Assembly: GCA_937138955.1 (NCBI GenBank)
Contig: CAKZPJ010000433.1
Span: forward strand, 1 to 11,958
DNA from: an uncultured Flammeovirgaceae bacterium
GTDB lineage: Bacteria; Bacteroidota; Bacteroidia; Cytophagales; Cyclobacteriaceae
Length of the DNA stretch: 11,958 bases
Direction of reading: 5' to 3'
Part shown: positions 1 through 6,742 of the stretch, piece by piece
Layout: each line of letters starts with the position of its first letter
Position numbering within the stretch: the first letter of the stretch is position 1
Translations under genes and position numbers: made by a program
The notes under the pieces: model-generated
Databases searched by the model: none
Told to the model about the DNA's origin: nothing
What the model saw: the letters and a program-made list of their open reading frames with translations, nothing else

Positions 1-2084
1 CACTGGTTTTTGGGATCAATTTCGTTTATTCGCTCAGTATCTGAGTGAGTGCTCGATCGCTGATAGGTTTCGGAAGTCATAATCAATCGATGCATCTCTT
101 TGAATGACCAGCCGTGCTCAATGAAATAAGAGGTGAGCCAATCCAGCAATTCCGGATGCGTTGGTTTTTTACCCATCACCCCGAAATTATTGGCGTTACC
201 CGCCAGACCCTGTCCGAAGTGATACTGCCAAATACGGTTTACAATGGAGCGAGTCGTCAACGGATTATCCGCACTGGCTAACCAATTGGCTAGTGCAATC
301 CGGCGACCATCGCGGGAATCAGGAATAGAGTCAGCAATGGGCGATTCTACTGTCTCAGTAAATGTGCGAATAGCACTTAGCACCCCGGGGGTAACTTCTT
401 GGTCGGGAGCGTGTACTGACCCACCACTAAGGATAAAGGTGGATTGAATATCTGCGCTGACACTATCCGGTAATTTCATTGGGCGGCCGCTATGAGGGTT
501 GTCAACGACGGCACCGTTGTAGACCGAGTACGCCAAAGGATCGTAGCGTTTCAGTTGGTGGCGAAGTACCTGCAAGCGTTTTTGTAATACTTTACGGTAG
601 CCCAAATCGTGGTCGTTCAATCCGTAGAAGCGGGGTGGTTGCTGATTTTCTGGTAATTTTCTCCTTTGCTTGGAAGGAAGATACTTAAATCCCCGCTGAT
701 CCATCCAACGGCGGGCTGCGTTTTCTTCTTTTTCATAAATGGCTTTTTGGGCTCGTTCCGCTTCATTAATTAATCGCTTCAATCGACCTTTGCCAGACTC
801 AAAGCCCGCTTGATTTTCCGAAGGTAGGTAAGAGGCTTCTCGCTCGGCAAATTGCACTGGGGCAAAACTGGCTTGAATACGGTAGTAGTCGCGGGTAGGA
901 ATGGGGTCAAACTTATGGTCGTGGCAACTGGCGCAGCGTAGCGGAATGGCCAGAAAGGTTTCGCCTACGCTATTAGTTACATCATCTAAAAATAACTGAC
1001 GGGTTTCGGCCGCTACGCTCATAGCAGTATGTTCCCAGGGGCCCATACGTAGGTAGCCCACCGCTACCAGCATTTCTGGATTAGTAGGATCAATCTCATC
1101 CCCCGCAATCTGTTCCCGGATAAATTGATTATAGGGTTTGTCTTCGTTGAATGAGCGGATCACGTAGTCGCGGTAGCGCCAGGCATTGGGTCGCTCAAAA
1201 TCATTGGAATAGCCGTCGGTATCGGCGTAGCGAACCACGTCTAGCCAGTGCCGACCCCAGCGTTCGCCGTAGTGGGACGAGTCCAGCAGACGATCAATTA
1301 ATTTTTCGTAAGCATCGGGAGATGAATCGTTAACGAAAGTATTTACTTCCTCGGGAGTGGGGGGCAGCCCGGTCAGGTCGAAGGTAGCCCGACGAATTAG
1401 TGTTCGCTTATCAGTTACTGAAGCTACCGAAAGGTCGTTTTCCTCTAGCTTACGCTGAATAAAGGCGTCTATCGGATGACCCGATTCAGTCATATACTCT
1501 TTCGGTACTTCGTAATCTTGTACCGGCTGAAACCCCCAAAGGTCTTCGGGCTGGTAGCGACGGTTTTGCCAGGTAGCTGATAGTGCCTCACTGGTCTTTA
1601 CTTTCATACCATCAGAATACGTCCACTCGGTATTTTCTACCAAGTAGGTTCGTCGTTCGTCTTCGGGCCAAGGGGCACCGGCATCAATCCAATTCTTTAC
1701 CAAATCTACCTGATCATCCGTTAGCCGGTCGTTCTCTTTGGGTGGCATTTCAAAGTTGCTATTCTCCCAAGTTACTGCTTCGTAAATTAAGCTTTTTTTG
1801 GCGTTTCCAGGAGTAAGAGCCACTTCGCCCGATTCCCCTCCAGCCAGTGCTCCTTCCAAAGTATGAATGTTAAAGTCGCCCTCAATTTCGCTGGGCTTAT
1901 CACCGTGGCAGGCGAAGCACTTTTCTTGTAAAATCGGGTACACCTCGTGGGCAAAGAGTAGTTCGGCTTCTTTTTCGCTTAGTTTATCACTCGACTGGCA
2001 ACTTATTCCTCCCAGAGCTAGAAGAGAAGCGCATGAAGTTGAAAGCAGAAAGAATATAGGCTGATATGCTTTTGACTTAGTCAT
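1..2084 (-). CDS. PSCyt1-DUF1549-DUF1553 haem-binding protein (3' end off the left edge)
   Basis: Reading the minus strand from the ATG at 2084 gives 694 codons without a stop up to the window edge, so the C-terminus is missing. The N-terminus is hydrophobic and ends in Cys29-Gln-Ser-Ser-Asp, a plausible but weak lipoprotein signal (Gly rather than Leu at -3). A planctomycete-type cytochrome c domain follows, with Cys56-Phe-Ala-Cys59-His60 for covalent haem and a Met113-Pro-Pro that could be the distal ligand. A DUF1549 region spans about 203-400 and carries a second motif, Cys384-Ala-Ser-Cys387-His388, in the family context ending in DHKFDPIP. DUF1553 begins near 590 (RRIALANWL, then NRIWQYHFGQGL). 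Relatives are usually about 750-1000 residues. The biochemical role is not settled. In marine Planctomycetota and Bacteroidota these genes often sit near sulfatases and DUF1501 genes, and a sulfatase lies 4.7 kb away here. Expected location is the periplasm, anchored to a membrane. The family call is firm; the function is unknown. Confidence 0.93.
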   Translation of the reverse strand, partial: MTKSKAYQPIFFLLSTSCASLLALGGISCQSSDKLSEKEAELLFAHEVYPILQEKCFACHGDKPSEIEGDFNIHTLEGALAGGESGEVALTPGNAKKSLIYEAVTWENSNFEMPPKENDRLTDDQVDLVKNWIDAGAPWPEDERRTYLVENTEWTYSDGMKVKTSEALSATWQNRRYQPEDLWGFQPVQDYEVPKEYMTESGHPIDAFIQRKLEENDLSVASVTDKRTLIRRATFDLTGLPPTPEEVNTFVNDSSPDAYEKLIDRLLDSSHYGERWGRHWLDVVRYADTDGYSNDFERPNAWRYRDYVIRSFNEDKPYNQFIREQIAGDEIDPTNPEMLVAVGYLRMGPWEHTAMSVAAETRQLFLDDVTNSVGETFLAIPLRCASCHDHKFDPIPTRDYYRIQASFAPVQFAEREASYLPSENQAGFESGKGRLKRLINEAERAQKAIYEKEENAARRWMDQRGFKYLPSKQRRKLPENQQPPRFYGLNDHDLGYRKVLQKRLQVLRHQLKRYDPLAYSVYNGAVVDNPHSGRPMKLPDSVSADIQSTFILSGGSVHAPDQEVTPGVLSAIRTFTETVESPIADSIPDSRDGRRIALANWLASADNPLTTRSIVNRIWQYHFGQGLAGNANNFGVMGKKPTHPELLDWLTSYFIEHGWSFKEMHRLIMTSETYQRSSTHSDTERINEIDPKNQ

Positions 2085-2142
2085 GCAGAAATTTTGGTAA
2101 GCGATAAAATTGATAAGTTAGCAAAATCAATATTCATTCTGT

Positions 2143-2472
2143 TTACGATTTAAAGTCCATTAAAATAGGATTATCAATTGCATTAATCTCATCCGAGCCG
2201 GTAATCGGACGACAAGCAACCGAAACATTCGGATGTAATCCTTTCTTAACAGTTTCTACGTAAATCTTCAGATCGCTATCAAACGGCCTACATCCTTTAG
2301 GAAGACCGGCATCAAGGAAACCAGATACGTTCGTAGCAATGGCACTGTGCTTGCGAGAAGCTCCCGACATAGCAAACACTTTACCATTGTGATATTCGTA
2401 GCGCGCATCCATCGTCTCTTCTAACTGCTGATATTCAGCCAGCGTGTAAAATTTTTTGGTGAATGCTTCCAT
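2143..2472 (-). pseudogene. Uma2-family (DUF820) endonuclease remnant
   Basis: This 109-residue frame matches the N-terminal half of Uma2/DUF820 proteins, a PD-(D/E)XK-like nuclease fold often found in many copies in cyanobacteria and Bacteroidota. Recognisable parts are the start (FYTLAEYQQLEE), the segment RYEYHNGKVFAMSGAS, then a serine/histidine pair (KHSAIATN) and SDLKIYV. The usual length is about 180-200 residues. Here the frame stops just after NPIL, exactly where the family's catalytic EVLSPST stretch should begin, and no other frame of the 58 bp before the neighbouring start restores it. The catalytic Asp of the usual (Y/H)PDVSV motif is Asn (HPNVSV). With both acidic metal ligands gone, nuclease activity is very unlikely. 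It may still be translated, but I read it as a decayed gene. It is divergent from hldD and lies just upstream of the DUF1549/DUF1553 gene on the same strand. Confidence 0.8.
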
Positions 2473-2522
2473 TATTTGCTACTCGTTTGTACTAAAGTAG
2501 CTAAACCAGTTCATTTTATCAA

Positions 2523-2554
2523 TTAGTATTGTAGTGAAACAGAAGCTATTTTTG
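2523..2554 (+). promoter_or_regulatory. Candidate Bacteroidota-type promoter for hldD
   Basis: TATTTTTG at 2547-2554 fits the Bacteroidota -7 consensus TAnnTTTG exactly. TTAG at 2523-2526, 20 bases upstream, matches three of four bases of the -33 TTTG. The -7 box ends 23 bases before the hldD ATG, which would give a short leader. No Shine-Dalgarno is visible, which is normal for this phylum. The call rests on consensus matching alone. Confidence 0.4.
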
Positions 2555-2577
2555 GGCTTACTAAAACTACCTAAGCT

Positions 2578-3552
2578 ATGATTATTGTAACGGGCGGAGC
2601 TGGATTTATTGGAAGCAATATTATTAAGGGGCTCAACGAATTGGGGCATGAAGATATTCTGGTAATTGACAATCTGACTAATGCTCAGAAGCACCTGAAC
2701 CTAAACGGATTATTCATAGCTGATTTCTTAGATAAGAAGGAATTTCTGAGTATTCTGCCTTCACTTCAGAATGTTACCGCAATTTTTCATCAGGGAGCTT
2801 GCTCTTCTACTACTGAAACTGACGGAGAATATATGATGCGGAATAACTATCAATTTTCTAAATCACTACTTCACCATTGTGTTGATCGCCAAATTCCGTT
2901 TTATTATGCTTCCAGTGCTTCAGTATATGGTAATGGTGATAATGGCTTCACTGAAGAACGGGCGTGTGAGTATCCGCTTAATGTGTATGCCTTCTCCAAG
3001 TTTATGTTCGATCAGTACGTTCTTCGTTATTTGAAAGCGAATGCGGTAAGCTCACCGGTGGTAGGGTTGCGCTATTTCAATGTGTACGGCTACCAGGAAA
3101 ATCATAAGGGTAGCATGGCATCCGTGGTTTTTCATTTTTATAACCAGCTACAAGAAGGTGGAAAGATGCGCTTGTTCGAGGGCAGCGAAGACTTTCGGCG
3201 GGACTTTATCTTCATAGAAGATGTAGTACGGGTTAACCTTTATTTTTTCCAGCAGGCTCACTCAGGAATATATAATTGTGGTACTGGCGAAGCCCGCAGC
3301 TTTCTCGATATTGCTCGCATCATTCAGCAATTGGAAACCGATGAAACCGAGATTGAATTTATTCCTTTTCCTGATCACCTAAAGGGGAAATATCAAACGT
3401 TTACTCAGGCAAACTTACAAGCACTAAAAAATTCTGGCTACACCCAGCCTTTTATCTCTTTAGAAGAAGGGGTGAAACAATATTACCAGAGATTACAATC
3501 GCATCAGGGATTGTTCACAACTTCTTTCCAATTAGGAATAGCTGCTGAGTAA
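2578..3552 (+). CDS. hldD: ADP-L-glycero-D-manno-heptose 6-epimerase
   Basis: HldD (RfaD/GmhD) converts ADP-D-glycero-D-manno-heptose to the L-glycero form, the last step in making the activated heptose of the LPS core, in the cytoplasm. The protein is an extended short-chain dehydrogenase. It has an N-terminal Rossmann motif (TGGAGFIG, residues 5-12), the family signature FHQGACSSTTE at 70-80, Ser113 in ASSASVYG, the Tyr137-x3-Lys141 pair in YAFSK, and a further conserved lysine at Lys177 in NHKGSMASV. These correspond to Ser116, Tyr140, Lys144 and Lys178 of the E. coli enzyme. FNCGTG-like (YNCGTG, 232-237) and IPFPDHLKGKYQ (262-273) segments are also characteristic. At 324 residues it is slightly longer than the roughly 310 of E. 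coli, with an unmatched tail after about 307. The start at 2578 opens directly into the MIIVTGGAGF strand. It looks monocistronic. Confidence 0.96.
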   Translation: MIIVTGGAGFIGSNIIKGLNELGHEDILVIDNLTNAQKHLNLNGLFIADFLDKKEFLSILPSLQNVTAIFHQGACSSTTETDGEYMMRNNYQFSKSLLHHCVDRQIPFYYASSASVYGNGDNGFTEERACEYPLNVYAFSKFMFDQYVLRYLKANAVSSPVVGLRYFNVYGYQENHKGSMASVVFHFYNQLQEGGKMRLFEGSEDFRRDFIFIEDVVRVNLYFFQQAHSGIYNCGTGEARSFLDIARIIQQLETDETEIEFIPFPDHLKGKYQTFTQANLQALKNSGYTQPFISLEEGVKQYYQRLQSHQGLFTTSFQLGIAAE

Positions 3553-3784
3553 ATTTGCTTAGAGCTAGGAAAACGCAACAAGTCTTAAAGTAGTCATTTT
3601 TTCAATTATTCGGCAATTTCATTGAATACGTTACAAGTTATTGGGCTTTTCACTGTAACAAAAGTTAAATAAATTGCTTTTCTTTGAAATATCTTTACTC
3701 TGAAAAGAGAAAGGCCAACCTCCAATCCCACAGCCTCAGCGAAAAAGTAAGTTCGTTTAAACCGCATTGTTAAACCTGTAAAGA

Positions 3785-4444
3785 ATGATCATTATGAGGT
3801 ATTTCATTGGAATGCTACTGGGAGTAGTATGTCTTCTCGAGTCGGTAACAGTATTAGCCGAAAAATCTAAGTCAGATGAGGAATGGAAGTACGGCAAAAT
3901 CGTACTAAATAGTGGCCGACAGTTTGAAGGTCATTTGCGATATAATTTGGAGAACAACGTGGTAGTACTGCAATCGGGTCAGCAGATGTTAGCATTTAGT
4001 GCTTACTCAGTAGAATCGTTTATGGCAATAGATACTACCAGTGGCTTTACGCAAAATTTCTTCACGCTACCGTATTCAGATACTCCGGCTCGCCCTCGCC
4101 TCATGTTTTTTCAATTGGTGTTTGACGGAAAGTTTGCTTTGTTTGTGAGAGAAAGAGAAGTTTCCGTTGGCAGTGCGGCGACTCACCGTTATCCTACCCG
4201 CCTTCATCCAAATAAAGAGGGGCGGGCTTTTGTCCAAGATTACTTTGTGTTCTTACCAAATGGTAACTTTCAGAAGTTTCTGGTCGGTCGAAACAATCTG
4301 GCTGAACTGTTCTCACTAAAGGGGAGTGAAGCTAAACAAGTTGATCGTTACGTCAACAAAAACAATATTAACTTTAGCAGGCAGCCCGATATTATTCGGC
4401 TCATCGACCATTACATAAACCAGAAATCTATCGCCCAACGCTAA
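3785..4444 (+). CDS. Secreted protein of unknown function
   Basis: I do not recognise the family. The 219-residue product begins with a signal peptide: a short charged start, a hydrophobic core at about 7-24, and an Ala-x-Ala-like end near VLAEKS, predicting export to the periplasm. The mature part is beta-rich. It opens with a KIVLNSGRQFEGHLRYN segment (39-55), which resembles the repeated beta-strand openings of other Bacteroidota secreted proteins in which a surface value or property is set out strand by strand. A central aromatic-rich stretch (RLMFFQLVFDGKFALFVRERE) and a C-terminal segment around NNLAELFSLKGSEAKQVDRY suggest a compact fold ending in a helix. There are no cysteines after the signal region, no lipobox and no catalytic motif I can name. 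An alternative ATG at 3794 would give a more typical signal peptide starting MRYF; both are in frame. It stands alone, with gaps of more than 230 bp on each side. Confidence 0.8.
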   Translation: MIIMRYFIGMLLGVVCLLESVTVLAEKSKSDEEWKYGKIVLNSGRQFEGHLRYNLENNVVVLQSGQQMLAFSAYSVESFMAIDTTSGFTQNFFTLPYSDTPARPRLMFFQLVFDGKFALFVREREVSVGSAATHRYPTRLHPNKEGRAFVQDYFVFLPNGNFQKFLVGRNNLAELFSLKGSEAKQVDRYVNKNNINFSRQPDIIRLIDHYINQKSIAQR

Positions 4445-4807
4445 TCAAAAAGGCAGACGTATGATTAGTCGTTTATTCACCTAAATATCTATTTTTTTTG
4501 ATTGAAACCGTCTATTAACGCGAATAACAGATTGACGCAATGCGCTCATATTGAGGTTTTTGTGGCGATTAGGTTGATCTTGTGTAGTGACTTGATTAAT
4601 CAAAACACTACGTAAATACAACAAAAAGGTATATTTTGCTTTTGAACCCATTATTCGCAATATTAAGCAACTGGCATTCGCTTAGTAATGACTATTCTTA
4701 CAGCTCAAAATAGCTCTCTACTCCTTCTTTTCTAAGCTCATGCGGTGCCAAGTGGGTTTGATATACGCTTACCAATGAGCAAGAGTGAAAACTTAACCTG
4801 AATTACC
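4445..4807. other. 363-bp non-coding gap between the secreted protein gene and pirin
   Basis: I see no credible open frame, RNA gene or rho-independent terminator here. The stretch is AT-rich, with a run of eight T near 4492-4499 that has no hairpin before it. Its one notable structure is the dyad at 4584-4611, described separately. The promoter of the pirin gene must lie in this gap, but no exact TAnnTTTG box with a -33 partner is visible. Confidence 0.7.
4584..4611. promoter_or_regulatory. 28-bp imperfect dyad, possible operator
   Basis: Outer arms GTAGTG (4584-4589) and CACTAC (4606-4611) are exact inverted copies. Between them sits an exact 12-bp palindrome, TTGATTAATCAA (4592-4603), sharing the same centre. 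Only the two base pairs joining inner and outer parts fail (AC against AA), so 12 of 14 half-site positions pair. The site lies about 200 bp before the pirin start and 140 bp after the upstream stop. The nested symmetry is typical of a dimeric regulator's binding site; no regulator gene is in view. Confidence 0.4.
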
Positions 4808-5662
4808 ATGCGAAGCATTAAGCAGATTCACCCAGCCTTAGCCGACCCGATTGGCGAGCTACCCACCTTTCGTCCGGTACCTACCATTTCATTGCCCCAC
4901 CTCGATCCGTTTCTGTTCGTAAACCACCACGGGCCGCACGAGTATCGTCCCGGTAACCAGGGGTTGCCGTTTGGGCCGCACCCGCACCGAGGTTTTGAGA
5001 CACTTACGTACATTTTTCGTGGGGATATTGTGCATCAGGATACCAATGGTTACCGAAGCACAATTAAGGAAGGTGGGGTGCAGTGGATGACCGCCGGACG
5101 AGGCTTACTACATTCCGAAGTTTCTTCCGAAGAATTCAAAGCGCACGGCGGAGTAGAAGAAGTTGTTCAATTGTGGCTCAATCTCCCAGCCAAACTAAAA
5201 ATGGTTGAGCCGAACTATACGGGCCTATCCAAAAATGAAATTACTCATATCAGCGAAGACGATGGTAACGTAACTATACATCTTATCTCCGGCGATTGGA
5301 AGGGACAAACTGGGCCGATAGAATCGTTGACTAACCTTACTATGACTAGCGTAGACTTGAAAGAAGGAGGAAGGCTTACTAGCGATATTCCGGTTGCTGA
5401 TCAAATTCTCTTCTACGTAGTAAGCGGTTCGGTAGAGGTGAACGGTCACCCAGCGAAGATGCACGAATTGGTAGAGTTCGTCATGGATGATGGATCAATA
5501 GAAGTAGTTGCCCAAGAAAAATCTTGCCTTATTTTAGGGCACGGTGTACCATTTAACCAGCCTATTGTGGCTCATGGCCCTTTTGTAATGAACTCGGAAG
5601 CAGAGATTCGGCAGGCATTTCAAGACTACCAATTGGGAAAGATGGGAGTGTGGCGAGAGTAA
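4808..5662 (+). CDS. Pirin family protein
   Basis: This is a bicupin of 284 residues, close to the usual 280-300. The metal site of the N-terminal cupin is complete: His58 and His60 in PHPHRGFET, then His102 and Glu104 in GLLHSE, matching the four Fe-binding residues of human pirin (His56, His58, His101, Glu103). The flanking family segments GGVQWMTAGRG (89-99) and VQLWLNLPAKLKM are present, and the C-terminal cupin ends with the typical FNQPIVAHGPFVMN and a final helix. Characterised bacterial pirins include quercetin dioxygenases and proteins that bind metabolic enzymes, so the substrate cannot be told from sequence. The protein lacks a signal peptide and should be cytoplasmic. It stands alone between a 363-bp and a 136-bp gap. 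The family call is secure; the physiological role is open. Confidence 0.95.
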   Translation: MRSIKQIHPALADPIGELPTFRPVPTISLPHLDPFLFVNHHGPHEYRPGNQGLPFGPHPHRGFETLTYIFRGDIVHQDTNGYRSTIKEGGVQWMTAGRGLLHSEVSSEEFKAHGGVEEVVQLWLNLPAKLKMVEPNYTGLSKNEITHISEDDGNVTIHLISGDWKGQTGPIESLTNLTMTSVDLKEGGRLTSDIPVADQILFYVVSGSVEVNGHPAKMHELVEFVMDDGSIEVVAQEKSCLILGHGVPFNQPIVAHGPFVMNSEAEIRQAFQDYQLGKMGVWRE

Positions 5663-5798
5663 AGAGTTGGTGAGCTGGAGGTAGTTAATGGAGAATAACC
5701 CCCCCATCTGGCTGACCGCTGTAATCGCCACATAGAAATAGCGTAATGCATTCGTCATTACCAATATTACTTTTATCTTCACCGCAAAAACCTACACC

Positions 5799-6572
5799 AT
5801 GAAAAAACTTATCGCTACGCTATTCCTAATTACCTTAATTTATCAAACGGGGTACAGTTGGGGGCAGATTGGGCATCGGGTCATTGGGCAACTAGCCCAG
5901 TGGCATTTGAGTCGGACCGCGGAAGCGCGTATTACTCAGATTCTAGGCCCAGTAGACTTAGCAATGGCGAGCACCTGGATGGATGAAATTCGCTCTGATT
6001 CTGCCTACGACTACACCAATACTTGGCACTGGGTGACCATTCCTCCCGGTACTACCTATAACCCAGAAATTCAGGAGCCTGCGGGTAACGCTTTCGAGGC
6101 TACTCAGCGAATTATTGCGACACTAAAAAGCGGCACTATTTCTCAAAAACAGGAGCAAGAATACTTAAAAATACTGGTACATCTGGTGGGAGATTTACAT
6201 CAGCCTCTGCACGTAGGTACGGGTGAAGACCGCGGGGGGAACAACGTTCGGGTACGCTGGATGTACGAGCCTGATTCATCTAACCTACACCGAGTTTGGG
6301 ACAGCGATATGATTAACGCCAAGCAACTGAGCTATACCGAGCTAGCGGCTCATCTTAATCGCCATATTGACTCAGAAGTAGTGAGTGATGCGAAAGCTTT
6401 ACCAGCGCAGTGGCTGAGCGAAGCGTTGAAACTACGCGGTACGGTGTACGACCTTCCTGATAGTAACCGAATTGGCTACCAGTATATGTATCGCAATTGG
6501 CCGGTAGTAGAGCAGCAGCTAATGTTGGCCGGGCTTCGCTTAGCTAATATCTTAAATGAAATTTACGGGTAA
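5799..6572 (+). CDS. Secreted S1/P1-type zinc nuclease
   Basis: S1/P1 nucleases cut single-stranded DNA and RNA and can remove 3'-phosphates, using three zinc ions. A signal peptide of about 20 residues ends at TGYS, so the mature protein would start with Trp21, whose free amino group is a zinc ligand in P1 nuclease. All the other ligands are in place by alignment with P1: His26 in WGQIGH, Asp62 in TWMDEIR, His77 in NTWHWV, His128, Asp132 and His138 in HLVGDLHQPLHVG, and His164 and Asp168 in NLHRVWDSD. The length (257 residues) is normal for bacterial members. Likely role is scavenging phosphate or nucleosides from nucleic acids outside the inner membrane. It has its own upstream gap and is followed by a 170-bp gap carrying a palindrome, so it is probably a single unit. 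Confidence 0.96.
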   Translation: MKKLIATLFLITLIYQTGYSWGQIGHRVIGQLAQWHLSRTAEARITQILGPVDLAMASTWMDEIRSDSAYDYTNTWHWVTIPPGTTYNPEIQEPAGNAFEATQRIIATLKSGTISQKQEQEYLKILVHLVGDLHQPLHVGTGEDRGGNNVRVRWMYEPDSSNLHRVWDSDMINAKQLSYTELAAHLNRHIDSEVVSDAKALPAQWLSEALKLRGTVYDLPDSNRIGYQYMYRNWPVVEQQLMLAGLRLANILNEIYG

Positions 6573-6620
6573 ATTTTGACTAATTGCTCAATAGTCCAGG
6601 AGGCAGAGGCGTAGAGCTTG

Positions 6621-6638
6621 GTAATTAAATTTAATTAC
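6621..6638. promoter_or_regulatory. Exact 18-bp palindrome, possible operator
   Basis: GTAATTAAATTTAATTAC reads the same on both strands with no mismatch. The symmetry stops at both ends (G opposite G). It sits 48 bp after the nuclease stop and about 105 bp before the chosen sulfatase start. It could be a dimeric regulator's site for the sulfatase promoter or simply an AT-rich symmetric stretch. No T-run follows, so it is not a classical terminator. Confidence 0.35.
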
Positions 6639-6689
6639 GGTTAGTCTTATCCCCACCTCCCCGCGCCACACTCCTCGCCATCTGACAAC

Positions 6690-6708
6690 AAAACCGTTTG
6701 CTGGTTTT
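6690..6708 (+). terminator. Weak hairpin ending in a T-run
   Basis: AAAACC (6690-6695) and GGTTTT (6703-6708) are inverted copies around a 7-base loop, followed by one more T and a T-rich stretch. The stem has only two G-C pairs, so termination would be weak. It lies 34 bp before the sulfatase ATG, where it could end nuclease transcription or lie in the sulfatase leader. Confidence 0.25.
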
Positions 6709-6742
6709 TCATTTTCTACGGGAAGCCTGTATATTCACTTCT

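Noticed and set aside
244..2064. Several plus-strand open frames of 60-77 residues
   Set aside because: They overlap the continuous minus-strand DUF1549/DUF1553 reading frame, have no family-like sequence, and are antisense shadows.
2479..2694. Minus-strand 71-residue frame over the hldD start
   Set aside because: It overlaps the hldD promoter and first codons and shows no recognisable protein character.
5743..5761. Inverted repeat GTAATG / CATTAC before the nuclease gene
   Set aside because: Only six-base arms with a seven-base spacer in AT-rich DNA; too common by chance to call an operator.
4828..5782. Three minus-strand frames opposite pirin
   Set aside because: Antisense shadows of a gene with complete metal-site motifs; their sequences look like random translation.
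6578..6596. GACTA / TAGTC inverted arms just after the nuclease stop
   Set aside because: Five-base stem without a T-run is too weak for a terminator call.
6698..6742. Fifteen-codon upstream extension of the sulfatase
   Set aside because: The ATG at 6743 starts a textbook lipoprotein signal; the extension would put an unrelated stretch before it and overlap the weak hairpin.
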